A stretch of DNA of 64,000 nt from Athripsodes cinereus (GCA_947579605.1 OX388307.1:31721237-31785236), one strand, 5' to 3'; numbered from the stretch's first letter, positions 46,160 through 56,760 are shown. A program made the numbers and translations. The notes: generated from the letters alone by a model not told the origin.

Positions 46160-46910
46160 AAGAGGGTAAAAATAAATTTTTGGGGGTATCAAAGATTTTT
46201 TTAAATTTGTTTTTTTTTTATAAACGTGTTAGAAATTTTATTAATTTTACAAATTATTATTTTAATTACAAATTTTGATTGTCTCTTTCAAAATGGGGTA
46301 GTTATATCAACTTACGCAAAAATATTTTAGGTTAAAAAAGTTCACCGACTGCTGATCAAGCCTATATCCAAGACATTCTTTGCCCAATTTATACTACCAT
46401 TTAAGAAATATGTTTTCACTAAAATGAAGGGCATTGATGCAGTGTAATAAATTTGTATATTGCCAAAATATACTTTAAAAATATCAGAATCTCAAGAAAA
46501 AGAAAAAGGTTGCTTAAAACATTTTGGACCATTTCTATTCTGGAATCTCTTAGATTTAACTCTAATAAATAACCCTTGTTCAAATTTGTAAATACTCACT
46601 TCTTGGTATGGGTAGGGACTAGAAAAGTTTTTAAAGGTTCTATGGAATGGACCATATCCCAGGTTCCATTTTCAAGACAAATAAGCAATAATACCAATCG
46701 AACCTTCCATAACCCTTTCACTGCGTGCGTTCAATTCTCAAGAGACTCGTTAAGCTTTTGTATTCTGTTTGTTACTACCTTTACTTTCAAACACTAAACT
46801 ATCAAAAAAACTTGACTAAATTAATGGTATTTTTTCCTTTTTGCTTCCATTCCTCAGTGATGACTCAATCTGTAAAACAAAAACAAAATTATTTTATCTA
46901 TTCTATCTAT
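46160..46910. other. AT-rich sequence, nothing recognised
   Basis: No supported frame or repeat. Confidence 0.5.
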
Positions 46911-46914
46911 ATCT

Positions 46915-47165
46915 ATCTATACCATCACGGCATATCCCACAAGTGGGGTAGCCAGCAGACCAGCTGCATATAAAATATGCAAGCTGTCTTCTCCGTGCCA
47001 ATATAAAATCAAGACATTCAGGATGGGTGGCAAACCTCATCACTGAATTTAAGATGTAAAATGTCTTATTTTTTCGAACACCTGCCTTTTACAGGACACT
47101 CGAAAACTTATGGAGAAGAGTGAGAGACCAATTCTTTACCGGGTTCTCCACTTAAAATTATTTTA
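46915..47165 (-). repeat. Rep1, reference copy, reverse
   Basis: The most complete copy: ACCATCACGGCATATCCCAC, CAGCAGACCAGCTGCATATA, TTCAGGATGGGTGGCAAACC, CGAACACCTGCCTTTTACAG, GAGACCAATTCTTTACCGGG, TTCTCCACTT. No frame. Its origin (SINE, LINE end or other) is unknown. Confidence 0.9.
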
Positions 47166-47219
47166 AGCGTTGTTTTTTTTTATTTTTAAATAATTAATTG
47201 TCAAAACCTTATATAGATT

Positions 47220-47840
47220 TTAGCTCCGTGGAACCCCATGTAGGTAAAGAATGATTCTCCCATTCTTTTTTCTACGGCTGCTCGAATGTCTTTTGAAGTA
47301 CCTATATGTAAATGTGTAAAAAACATTAAGTAGGTATGAGATATTTGACAATAAATTTAAATTCAGAAATGAGGTTTGCCACCCCTTCTAAATGACAATT
47401 GGCATGTAGAAAATGTCTTGAATGCAAATTTATTACACGAAACTACCTTATTAAAAAGGCTTAGAAAAGACAACGTCACCATATTTCGTAGTGTCCCGAA
47501 CGGGACTTGATGCCGCAACTCATCCTTTATTACAAATGATGCTGTCATTGGGGCTTACTAGAAAGAATATGGAGCCTTCTGTATTTCGCCCCGTAGCAAT
47601 TGGACAAAGTACACCTCGCGGAAAGAAAAAGTTGAAGATTCAATCCTCAACCAGGGCTCTACCAAATAAGGTGATGTTGTCTTTTTTAACCTTATATTTT
47701 TGTTTCGCATGTAAAATTTACATAACCTCATAAAATAGTTAATTGTGAAAATGACATTGATAAAAGACGTCTTGTATGTTTATTATTTATGCAGTCAGTC
47801 CGTTGGTTACCTTATTTGTGGAAAACTTTATGATGGTATG
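47220..47840 (+). repeat. Rep1 copy, forward, split by SINE-B
   Basis: Rep1 runs TAGGTAAAGAATGATTCTCC to GAGGTTTGCCACCCCTTC at about 47395, and resumes at about 47755 with GACGTCTTGTATGTTTATTA and TTTATGATGGTATGAATG. With 46915-47165 it forms a large facing pair. Confidence 0.75.
47405..47745. repeat. Facing pair of SINE-B copies
   Basis: 47440-47530 is reverse (AGGCTTAGAAAAGACAACGTC, GACGGGACTTGATGCCG-like) and 47600-47745 is forward (GGACAAAGTACACCTCGCGG, AATAAGGTGATGTTGTC). They lie inside the split Rep1 copy. Confidence 0.65.
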
Positions 47841-47848
47841 AATGTACA

Positions 47849-48172
47849 TCTAATATATAAAATTCTCCTGTCACGGTGTTTGTTATCATACTCCTCCGAA
47901 ACGGCTGGATCGATTTCGATGAAATTTTGTGTGCTTATCGGTTAGGTCTGAGAATCGACCAAAATCTATTTCTATACCCCTAAAAGTTAAGGGTGGTCCA
48001 CCCCGATTTTTTATTTGACTTTTTGTACAATTTTTTTATTTTTTTATGGTGAGGCATTAAAAAATACATACAGCCCTAAATTTTCACCCTTCTACCATCA
48101 ACCCCTATTTTCTGAAAAAATATTTCCTAGAAATAATGTTTATGGCAAAACAACGTTTGCCGGGTCTGCTAG
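47849..48172 (+). mobile_element. Non-autonomous Helitron
   Basis: Starts TCTAATATATAAAATTCTCC and ends with the hairpin GGCAAA-acaacg-TTTGCC (48144-48161), seven bases, then CTAG. The flanks are A (47848) and T (48173). 324 bp. Homologue of 33899-34231 in opposite orientation. No coding. Confidence 0.9.
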
Positions 48173-48184
48173 TGTATCTATAAA

Positions 48185-48740
48185 TTCAAATTTCTAATTC
48201 AAATATTTTTATTTAAACTAAAATTTACAACTTAATAATATTAGATATATACACACCTTATTACTAAAAAAACACATTTATTACATATTTGACCCTCAAA
48301 ATTGAGCAGTGCTCGAGCTTTGAGGGTTTAAAAATATTTCATACAATTTATGTACATCACACAATAGCACTTACCAAATAATAATAAAAACAAACACATA
48401 TCTACAATACAAATAGTAACCAAATACAGTTTCTTAACAAAACTCAATAACAGAGCAGTTGAACAGCAATTTTAAAATATCTTTCAGATTCAATTTAAAA
48501 CTCTGAATAAAATTAAAATCTATAATATTATATAAAGCAAGAAATAAATATACAATAAAAGAAATAACTCATACAAAATGTAGGAATATTATTTTGAACG
48601 TTTATTCAAGTAACTATATACATTTTCGTGCATATTAATAAAATAAAAGCGTCAAGTGTTAATATCAATATTTCCTGATAAAAAAATAGAAAATAAATGA
48701 TGTATAAAAGTTTGATTGAACAAGGCACGCGAGAGGAAAT
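48185..48740. other. AT-rich sequence
   Basis: Nothing recognised. The CTCAAAATTGAGCAGTGCTCGAGCTTTGAGG stretch near 48294-48325 can fold into a short hairpin. Confidence 0.45.
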
Positions 48741-48766
48741 ATTATTTTTATTTATTTATTTATTCT

Positions 48767-49055
48767 TTTTGCACATCATCATTACATTACAGTGTTAACA
48801 AAATAATACAATTTTTTTAAAAACTAGGACGATGTGCAGTGGCGAGATTATCACTATAAAGTAATTTCTTCCATCTAACCACGACACATTGACTGAGATA
48901 AACCTAGTAAAAACTAATTTACTTAAAAAAAACATACAAGACACAACAACACATTAACACACAACAAAAGAAAAAAAAAAGAAAATTTAAAATAACATTT
49001 GACACACACCCAACATGAGGTAGGGATTATGGATTAGAGGAGGGGAGGGGGGGGG
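48767..49055 (-). other. 3' untranslated region of the CR1-like LINE
   Basis: Holds the segment shared with 41601-41770 and, next to ORF2, a pyrimidine-rich run (CCCCCCCTCCCCTCC on the minus strand). Confidence 0.75.
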
Positions 49056-52000
49056 CTAGGGAACGGATACTGAGTTAGAAGATAGCATTTTTTCCTTAAC
49101 ACAAGATTTAAAAACATTGAGCGATTGTGAAACTCTATGCGAAGAAGGAAGATCGTTCCAACAACGAGCACCATAAACTGAGAATGATTTCGAGAAATAA
49201 TTGGTACTGTGTGTAGGAATTGCCAGAAGACGCTCGTTATTGGATCGCAATGGTAGGCCATGGCTCGCTAAATACTCGAAATTTTCTTTTAAATAGTAGG
49301 GAAAAGACGTGGAATAGAGTATTTTGTAAACTAGTGATAGAATATGAAGTTCACGTCTTTGATGCACAGTTAGCCACTTAAGATTTACTCGATACTGGGA
49401 GATATGATCAGACCTCTTGAGATTGAAAATAAATCGGATACCATAATTTTGAAGTCTCTCAAGTTTATTTGACAGGTCTTGGTTGATATCGAGATATACT
49501 GCATTAGCATAATCTATGAGAGGCAGCAGCAGAGATTGAACAAGTAAGGTTTTGATTTTAGTTGGAAGGAACATTTGATATCTTTTAAGAGAATGGGGTG
49601 AATAGAAAAATTTTCGACGGATTGTATTCATATGCTGCTGCCAAGTTAGTTTTTGGTCCATAATCACACCAAGGTTCTTCACTGTTGTTGAATAAGGGAT
49701 TACATCTGAGTTCATTGTTGTATTGGGCACGGTCATGGATTTGAGTTTTGAAATGTGATAATGACTGCCGAGGAATATTGATTGAGATTTTGTAGGATTT
49801 ATGATAAGTCCATGATTCGTTGCCCAAACTGAAATTTTTCGCAGACATTCAGATATATTCTCAACAGCGGTAGAAGTATTTTCTATATTAAAATGAGTGT
49901 AAATCTGAAGGTCGTCTGCATATAAGTGATAATGACAAGTATTAATAAGGCGTGACACAGGGCTTATAAAAATTGAGAAGAGAAGAGGAGAAAGTATTCC
50001 GCCCTGAGGTACACCTGATCTGAGTTCCGCCCATTCAGAGACAGCGCCACCAGGCAGTCGAACACACTGGAAACGTCCCTTCAGATAGGATTCAAACCAA
50101 AGGGAGCATGAGTGTGAAATATTGAGGCTTTCCAGTGTCGCAATCAACAAGTCAAAGTCCACAGTATTAAATGCTGTGCTAAAATCAAGTAACGTCAGTA
50201 ACGTCAACTGCCGATTGTCCATTGCAAGCCTGATATCGTCTGAAATCTTAATTAGAGCAGTTGTGGTGCTATGACCCTCACGAAAACCTGACTGGAAGTT
50301 ATTATGGAGATTATTTTGGGAGATGAAAATATTTAGCTGATTATAGGCAAGTCTTTCTATGACCTTGGAAAAAAAGGGGAGGATCGAGATTGGACGAAAA
50401 TCGGCTGGACATGATGATGATGCTTTCTTTGGAAGTGGTATAACGTATGCCTTCTTCCACTCTCTCGGAAAAACATTGTGTGAGAATGAAACATTTATTA
50501 TATGTGTTATATAAGGTAAGATTAAATGAAAAAAAGGCGAAATGAAGGAAAAACAAACATCATCACATCCAGTGGCCTTGGACTTTATGGACTTTACAGA
50601 CTGTTGGACATCGGCATCCGTAACTTCAGTGAAATTAAACATATCACAGGGGGGTCTAGGCAGAGCATGTATTGAGACCAGTGATCTTGACTTAGCGGCG
50701 CTATCCAGAACAAGCGGGGGGGTGGCAAATTGAGTGTTTAGCAAATTGGGATCTAAATCTATGGCATCGTGCATCTTACTATTTTGAGGTAGTCCAAGCG
50801 AGCCAAGACGCTTCCATGCTTGAGATTGTGTACAGTTATTAAAGAGATCGTGTGTGTACGCAATTTTGGCATTTCTACATTTTTTTGTACATAAGTTACG
50901 AAGAGTCTTGTAGGCAAACCAGTTTTTGTCACAAGGGGAAAGTTTATGTTTGACACGAGCCCTGTCTCGGCGAGCCATGAGTTTTTTAATCTCTTCAGTG
51001 ATCCACTGAACTGGCAGATTTTTTATTCTAACTTTTCTTAGTGGTGCATGCTTATTATATAGTTGTTCTATATTTCTATTGAGAATTTCAACTTTTTCAT
51101 CAATTGAATTTGCCAGTGTAATGTCATCCCACTTTAGAGATTCCGCTTCAGTGAGCAGAGCATCGTTGTCAACATGACGAAGTGAGCGCGCATATACAAC
51201 TTTTGGTTTGGGTTTGGGGACCTTTAAAGAGTATTGTAGAAATAGAAGATCATGATGTGAGAAACCTCCAGCTGTAAGTTGACCATGAGCCTTTACCATG
51301 TTAAGTTGGGAGACAATTATAAAATCAATAAGAGATTGAGAATTCTCAAGTATGTGTGTAGGCTGAAGTGGGAGAATATTTAAACTAGTAGAAAACATTA
51401 GCTGCTGGAGTCTCGCTGATCGGAAGTCATGCTTCAAAAGACAAGTGTTTAGGTCACCCATAACGACAATATTGTGAAATTTGGAAGAAATGTCTTCAAG
51501 AACAGGCTCCAACTTTCCAAAGTAATCTGACGCGGGTGGACAGTAAATAACGCCAAGGACAACAGAAGAATGTAAAATATTTACCTTAATGAAGAGAAAC
51601 TCCGGATCCGCAATACCATGAGTAGTGGATTGTGATATGATTTCATATTGTAAATCTTCTCGAAGATAAATGCAAACCCCACCACCACGTCGCTCAACTC
51701 GATCGTTTCGAATAAGTGAAAATCCTGGAATATCAAAAAGTGAAGAAGGTAAAGATGGTTTTAGCCATGATTCGGAAATCAATATAGCATGAATGTTAGC
51801 ACCATGAAAAGTTGCCAACAATTCCGCGTGATGACTTGCTACACTTTGGGCATTAATGTGACAAACTCGTAAGTGTTTGGAATTATATGAAAAAGAATTT
51901 TTAAGAATAGTATGAAGATCAGCAATCCCGCTACTAGACGAGTTGAGTGAATCTGCAGCATCCGAAGAGGAAGGTGAAAATGGAAAAGAATTTGGTGATA

Positions 52001-52061
52001 AAGGAGAATTTAAGGGTGAGGTGGAAGCATAGGAAGTATTAAGTTGTGTGTGTGTATACAT
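49056..52061 (-). CDS. LINE ORF2: apurinic-type endonuclease and reverse transcriptase
   Basis: 1001 codons, ATG at 52061, no internal stop; a stop lies 21 nt upstream in frame. A Ser/Pro-rich leader (1-60) precedes an APE-type endonuclease (about 64-280) with N70, E97 (SESW), the GDLN box D203/N205, D246 (LIDFII) and a final SHHD (268-271). The reverse transcriptase (about 530-800) has FRPISIL near 555, LLDFSTAFNTVD near 624, GVPQGGILSPLLF (683-695) and YADD (714-717). The C-terminus has the GARCWNDLPSS box known from CR1/Jockey-type proteins. It nicks DNA and primes cDNA synthesis there. Superfamily CR1/Jockey is clear; the exact clade is not. Confidence 0.93.
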   Translation of the reverse strand: MYTHTQLNTSYASTSPLNSPLSPNSFPFSPSSSDAADSLNSSSSGIADLHTILKNSFSYNSKHLRVCHINAQSVASHHAELLATFHGANIHAILISESWLKPSLPSSLFDIPGFSLIRNDRVERRGGGVCIYLREDLQYEIISQSTTHGIADPEFLFIKVNILHSSVVLGVIYCPPASDYFGKLEPVLEDISSKFHNIVVMGDLNTCLLKHDFRSARLQQLMFSTSLNILPLQPTHILENSQSLIDFIIVSQLNMVKAHGQLTAGGFSHHDLLFLQYSLKVPKPKPKVVYARSLRHVDNDALLTEAESLKWDDITLANSIDEKVEILNRNIEQLYNKHAPLRKVRIKNLPVQWITEEIKKLMARRDRARVKHKLSPCDKNWFAYKTLRNLCTKKCRNAKIAYTHDLFNNCTQSQAWKRLGSLGLPQNSKMHDAIDLDPNLLNTQFATPPLVLDSAAKSRSLVSIHALPRPPCDMFNFTEVTDADVQQSVKSIKSKATGCDDVCFSFISPFFHLILPYITHIINVSFSHNVFPREWKKAYVIPLPKKASSSCPADFRPISILPFFSKVIERLAYNQLNIFISQNNLHNNFQSGFREGHSTTTALIKISDDIRLAMDNRQLTLLTLLDFSTAFNTVDFDLLIATLESLNISHSCSLWFESYLKGRFQCVRLPGGAVSEWAELRSGVPQGGILSPLLFSIFISPVSRLINTCHYHLYADDLQIYTHFNIENTSTAVENISECLRKISVWATNHGLIINPTKSQSIFLGSHYHISKLKSMTVPNTTMNSDVIPYSTTVKNLGVIMDQKLTWQQHMNTIRRKFFYSPHSLKRYQMFLPTKIKTLLVQSLLLPLIDYANAVYLDINQDLSNKLERLQNYGIRFIFNLKRSDHISQYRVNLKWLTVHQRRELHILSLVYKILYSTSFPYYLKENFEYLASHGLPLRSNNERLLAIPTHSTNYFSKSFSVYGARCWNDLPSSHRVSQSLNVFKSCVKEKMLSSNSVSVP

Positions 52062-53040
52062 ATAAATATCAATATATTTTCAAGTTATGAGAAAAAAAAA
52101 AAAAAAAAACAATACAAAACAAATGTATATATGGTACAACCACCCTAGCACTTTCCACGCAAAAGGAATAGCGAACATTGTAAATAACCGTAGAGGTATC
52201 TATTATTTTACATATATATACACATAACCATAGTAAGTATCAATAACAGCAGCAACAAGTTTGATATAAAAACAACAATATAATAATAATTATGATTGAT
52301 TAATAAACTATATTCGGATAAATGAAATTTCAAAACACTATATTAACTTATATGTATAAACAGCAGTATCGCATTATAACATTGTTAAAAAAAATACACT
52401 CAACACCAACCTGTGCAATGCAACACAACGCAACTGTGTGTAATATTAAATAAAATTCCAATAAATCTCTGTAACAGAACCGTGCAATATTATAAAAAAA
52501 TTCTTATAAACATTTTCGTAAACAGAAAAAAAGTAAACATCCAAACTAAACTTTGACAGAAGGTTCACATGCCAATCAAATAAATTCATAGATAAAGTCA
52601 ACCTGCAAATAAAGAAAGGATAAATATTAAAAAAAGGCATATACACACGGTCACATCCGTCATCAAATACATTGGATGTCAAACCTAGGCGCGCGTCACC
52701 CAATAGATTGATATAGCCATGTACAATGAATATCGATACTAAGAAAGTTCGTGAATATAATCTATGGTATTATCACGTTGGTAAGCCTGTGAAATAAAGA
52801 AAATATTTATATAAATCAGATCAGTTAGGTGGAGCGGCCATCTTTGTTGCAAACTTCATAGTTATTTACTCTAACACGGGGCTCCGACGGTTAAAAAGTT
52901 TAAGTTCACGTGTCGGAATTACTGGAATGTGAATCTAAATAGTGTATTTAAGCTATGATAGTGAATTTAACTATAAAAATATCACAAAAATCACTCAATG
53001 TGCAATTTAGTTCAATAATTATGTGGCATCATAACAAAAA
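52062..53040 (-). other. Long spacer between LINE ORF1 and ORF2
   Basis: 979 nt without a convincing frame. It contains an A18 run on the plus strand (52090-52110) and three minus-strand stretches that look like 3' splice sites (TTTATTTGCAG, TTTATTTCACAG, TTGCACAG). In most LINEs the two frames overlap or nearly touch, so this gap is unusual. Confidence 0.6.
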
Positions 53041-53712
53041 TCACTTGTTAGTGCGGAGTCTCAGCTGTCTTCGATCGGACTCCACGCCATCCAAGTCAGA
53101 GAGCTTACAAATCTTCTTAATGGAGTTATCAGGTAATTTAGCAATAATACTTCCATTGGCGGTCCAGCTATTACCTATTCCCAGTTTCTTCCTAGCCGCA
53201 GTTAACAAATCAAGTGCTCTCCGAGTGAGTGACTCGGTGAGCAGCCATTTTGATTTTTTTAATGTACTTTTTCTTTTCCATATATCGGCCTTGTGTTCAT
53301 ATGTATTGAATTTAATTAAAATAGGTCTAGGCTTATCTGATTTTTTTCCAATCCTGTGCATGTCTCTGATACAACCTGGGTCTATTGCGAGGGGTGTCTC
53401 TTGTATTGCAGCTTGCACAGTTAGATCTTCTGGGGCGCCGTGCAGTAAGAGAAATTTTCTGCGTCGATATCTATCCATTTCCTCCAGCCGGGAGTCCACG
53501 TCATCTACCCTTTGCTCGAGAGCTTCAATTTTCTTAGTTAACGTATCTCGGAAGGCCCGAAATTCAGCCAAAAGATCAACGGGCTGTTGTTGAACGACTA
53601 ACTTCTCCTGCAAATCCTTCATTTGCTGCCTCTGCTTCACAAGTTTCTCCTCGAGATCCCTCATCTGTCGTGTAAAAAATGCCTTTATTGATTTAATGTC
53701 GTTAGATTCCAT
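53041..53712 (-). CDS. LINE ORF1: coiled coil plus RRM-like nucleic-acid-binding protein
   Basis: 223 codons, ATG at 53712. Residues about 5-80 are a charged coiled coil (heptad-like RQMRDLEEKLVKQRQQMKDL). From about 83 (RRRKFLLLHGAPED) follows an RRM-like fold and a C-terminal domain (RPILIKFNTYEHKADIWKRK..., LTESLTRRALDLL). This is the plan of L1-type ORF1 proteins, which coat the LINE RNA, and of the related baculovirus FP protein domain. Same strand and upstream of ORF2, so part of the same element. No internal stop. Confidence 0.85.
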   Translation of the reverse strand: MESNDIKSIKAFFTRQMRDLEEKLVKQRQQMKDLQEKLVVQQQPVDLLAEFRAFRDTLTKKIEALEQRVDDVDSRLEEMDRYRRRKFLLLHGAPEDLTVQAAIQETPLAIDPGCIRDMHRIGKKSDKPRPILIKFNTYEHKADIWKRKSTLKKSKWLLTESLTRRALDLLTAARKKLGIGNSWTANGSIIAKLPDNSIKKICKLSDLDGVESDRRQLRLRTNK

Positions 53713-53800
53713 TTTTTCCTATTTGCGCGAAAAATACCGGGATAATTTTATATAAATTAGAATTTCATACGAGCGACGAAAAAAGTCGTAGTATTCGCGC

Positions 53801-54240
53801 CAAAACGTGACGTGTATGTTTTGTGTACTATAATATTATAATATTATTTGTGTACTATTATATTATGTTGTATGTACTATAATAATAATACTTCATAGTA
53901 CGTTCATCGTAATAGTACGAGTATAAACGTTTTGTGCTTGAATGCGTGGATGATTTTAATACGAAACAATATTATTTCATGAGCATAATATTTGGTTATT
54001 CTTATTTGACATATGAAAAAATACTTTTTGAATAATATTGGTAACCGCGGACTCCCCGTTATTAAGGGAGTTCACTCTTTTGAGCAAATTTCCACCCTTT
54101 TTGTGTAACTTAAAGTGTCCTGTAAAAGGTAGACATTTATAAAACATGAAATATTTTAAAATTTCATTTTAAAAATTTAAAATAAAAAATACATACTAAA
54201 TTTACAAAAACATTTTGAAAGTACCTAGGTACTAAAACAT
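53801..54240. other. AT-rich sequence with a Rep1 scrap
   Basis: 54100-54150 (AACTTAAAGTGTCCTGTAAA AGG) is a forward Rep1 piece. Confidence 0.5.
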
Positions 54241-54244
54241 AAGT

Positions 54245-54425
54245 TAGTCAATAGTCTGGAGGTAGAGTCTCGGCTTCATGTATAAGAAGTGCGCGGTTTG
54301 ATCCTAGGTATCAGCAAACTAACCTTTCAAAACACAAGCTTTTAGCTTACTGTCAAAATTGTATAAGGCTGTATTTGGGTTACTAATAAAAGCCCAAATA
54401 CTTACATCTTAAAAAGTATGTTTTT
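54245..54425 (+). repeat. SINE-A copy, forward, decayed
   Basis: AGTCTGGAGGTAGAGTCTCGG (A-box area), CGGTTTGATCCTAGG (B-box area), then GTATAAGGCTGTATTTGGG and GCCCAAATACTTACATC. Compare 56380-56580. Confidence 0.8.
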
Positions 54426-54654
54426 GTTTATTTTATTAATTTAACATGAATATCCACCAAGTACCATCGGCCGACAATAAATGTACTAAAATAAAAAATA
54501 CATTTAAAAAAAATGCTATATGCAATAACAATGGAGTATGTATTCTGACACTCCATGGTGGTTTGCACATGTGTAAAGGATGAAAGACAAATGAATGACA
54601 ATAAGGTATACATATGTATATGGTTGAGAAAAAAGGTGTTCGTCTACCGGTACG

Positions 54655-54795
54655 GTACCATTGAGAGATAGTCAGACTGTCACCAGCTTCAGAAGCAAAT
54701 TGAAAACTGAACTCTTCACTGGCGTCTAGGTACTGTTAAACGGCGTCAAAATAAAATCATCCAGATCAATCAATTATCATCATTAAAGATGTGAC
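54655..54795 (+). pseudogene. CR1-type LINE, C-terminal scrap
   Basis: The plus strand reads TVTSFRSKLKTELFTGV, a stop, then LLNGVKIKSSR. Same family as 44530-44735. Confidence 0.65.
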
Positions 54796-54829
54796 CATCC
54801 GAGGTTTGAAGAAGAAGAACCATGTAGAG

Positions 54830-54995
54830 CAAATCCTAAAGGACAGGCACTTGCTAAATACAATGAGTAGGAGAGCATGCTTCTGCTGAGAGTGTATCTG
54901 CTTGAATGTAATGGACGTAAGGAGCGTCTTCAAGAACAAGAGGAAGTGTCATTAGATTCTTTCTGCCTACCCCGCGAGTGGATGCATGATTATAA
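54830..54995 (+). repeat. Rep3 copy
   Basis: GAGTAGGAGAGCATGC and TTTCTGCCTACCCCGCGAG, shared with 13985-14260. Confidence 0.45.
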
Positions 54996-54999
54996 TTAT

Positions 55000-56285
55000 G
55001 TATGGGCTATGAAATAATTGAGGGTGAATCTCATAAAATTAAGCCTCATAATTTTGAAGTTATAAGTGAAATTTTAAGTGTACAAAAATTATTATTATTG
55101 TGTTTATTTTAACGCTAAGGCAAATAAAAAACCAAGGGAGGCAAGGTTGAAAAGTTTATCACGCCATTTCGAGTTCTGTTTAAATCTCAATAAAATTTTA
55201 TTTCACTGGCAGCAAACGCGCATAAAAAAATAAATTTATCGATGTTCAGCGATCTAAGAACTAATGTCCATTTTTAATTGCTTAGAAATTTAAATAAATA
55301 GAAATTATTTCAAACATGTTTTATTTTTTCGTATTTGAGATCATTGATCTAGTACTAATTTAACGCTACCTACTATAAATTAAGTGAGAATTACATGTTT
55401 TTTTCTTCATATTAAGTATCTATTTGTTAAATATTCGGCAGTCTTGACGTCATTGACGTGACCAGACGTCATCATACGTAAGTCCTTCTTTCGATGAGTA
55501 AGTTAACTCGTCGAAAGAAGTAAGTTAATGCAACCATTTATTATCATTAATTATGGATAAGAAATGGGTTGTGTTTCATAGATGAAAAAGACAAGGTCTG
55601 GAACTTGAACCGAAAATCTTTAGCTCAGAATTTATTGTATATTTATTTTGACTGTAATGTAGTACATTTATAACAAGCAATTGGAATAAAAAAAATCATT
55701 TAATATTCAACGAATCAATATACAGAGGGAGAGTTTATCGCAAAAGCGCGATTAATTACAACAAATCCGGATCATTATTCATTAGCAATTAAGATTACTT
55801 AGCCTATTTTAGAGGCATTTTGATGAGTGTCATTTATTGATGTTTGACAAATTTCATAACTACGATGAAAAGCATATCGTTATGATAATTTTTGAATGTA
55901 AGACATACTTAACATTTGTTCCTTTGCCATCAAGCCCTCGATGTTTCGCAAAGATGGGAGAAAAAATACTAAGATTTTTCTTATATTTTTTCCTACCCCA
56001 TAAAGCCATGGACGAGTTGCGTTTTTTTTTCTTATTCTTACGCTAAAAGATTATCATACAGTTTTTCGTAGAGTAGATATGTTTAATGCTCATATAAATA
56101 ATATCTGAATTCACAACCCACCCTACTTTCTTGCATGATTTACAATTAGGGGTAAATATTTACTTTACATAACAACTTAGAAATATATTTTTTTCTATTT
56201 TCCTCTCGTCCTATTTTTATATATTCATATATTCACCAAACTTATATTCTATGTCTTTCACGGTACACCGTTTATACGAAAATAC
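55000..56285. other. AT-rich sequence, no gene recognised
   Basis: A 15-bp inverted repeat (CTTCTTTCGATGAGT / ACTCGTCGAAAGAAG, one mismatch) lies at 55485-55520. Nothing else supported. Confidence 0.5.
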
Positions 56286-56289
56286 TACT

Positions 56290-56750
56290 ACTACTAATAT
56301 ACTATACAGTGTTCCCACAAGTGGGAAGTCAGCAGACCAGCCACGTGTAACAAACATGCAAGCCGTAATTTAAGTAATTTGAGTTCATCGGTAGCCTGGA
56401 GGTATAGTCTCGGCCTTCAGAACAAGGGGTCCGTGGTTCGATCCCAGGTGCCGGCAAACTGCCCTTTCACGGGAAGTTTGCCGGCACCTACACATACACC
56501 TTTCAGACTAAGTATACACCTTTCATAGTGTATAAGGTTGTATTTGGGTTTATAACAAACCCAGATATACATATATTAAAAAAAAAGTGCCAACAAAATT
56601 AAGACATTCAACTTGGGTGGCAAACCTCATTGCTTTATTTAAGATGTAAACTGTCCTTATTTATCAAACACCTGCTTTTTACAGGACACTCGAAAACTTA
56701 CGGAAAATAATTGGAGACAAATTTTTTGAGGAGTTGAATGCTAAAGACAT
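56290..56750 (-). repeat. Rep1 copy, reverse, split by SINE-A
   Basis: Tail side at 56290-56370 (CCACAAGTGGGAAGTCAGC), body at 56585-56745 (TTCAACTTGGGTGGCAAACC, CACTCGAAAACTTACGG). SINE-A sits between. Confidence 0.8.
56380..56582 (+). repeat. SINE-A, tRNA-derived, best copy
   Basis: A box TAGCCTGGAGGTA (56392-56404) and B box GGTTCGATCCC (56435-56445) 30 bp apart form an internal pol III promoter. Body ends GTATAAGGTTGTATTTGGGT ... CCCAGATATACATAT. The head also contains an internal inverted repeat GTGCCGGCAAACT / AGTTTGCCGGCAC. Confidence 0.85.
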
Positions 56751-56760
56751 CTTAAAATTC

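Larger units (their letters stand above)
48745..53800 (-). mobile_element. CR1-superfamily LINE with intact ORF1 and ORF2
   Basis: Minus-strand element: ORF1 (53041-53712), a 980-nt spacer, ORF2 (49056-52061), a 3' untranslated region of about 290 nt and an (AAAT)n tail at 48745-48766. The tail and 3' end recur in the truncated copy at 41601-41770. AATATTATTT occurs next to the tail (48738) and near 53840, which could be a target duplication and would put the 5' end near 53838; in such AT-rich DNA this may be chance. Both frames are intact, so the copy may be young. Confidence 0.88.

Noticed and set aside
52446..52703. 85-codon frame in the LINE spacer as a third ORF
   Set aside because: No zinc finger, coiled coil or other LINE-like feature; hydrophobic AT-rich chance frame.
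53041..53712. Viral FP-type gene
   Set aside because: The fold resembles the baculovirus FP domain, but the coiled coil and the position upstream of an intact LINE ORF2 on the same strand make LINE ORF1 the better call.
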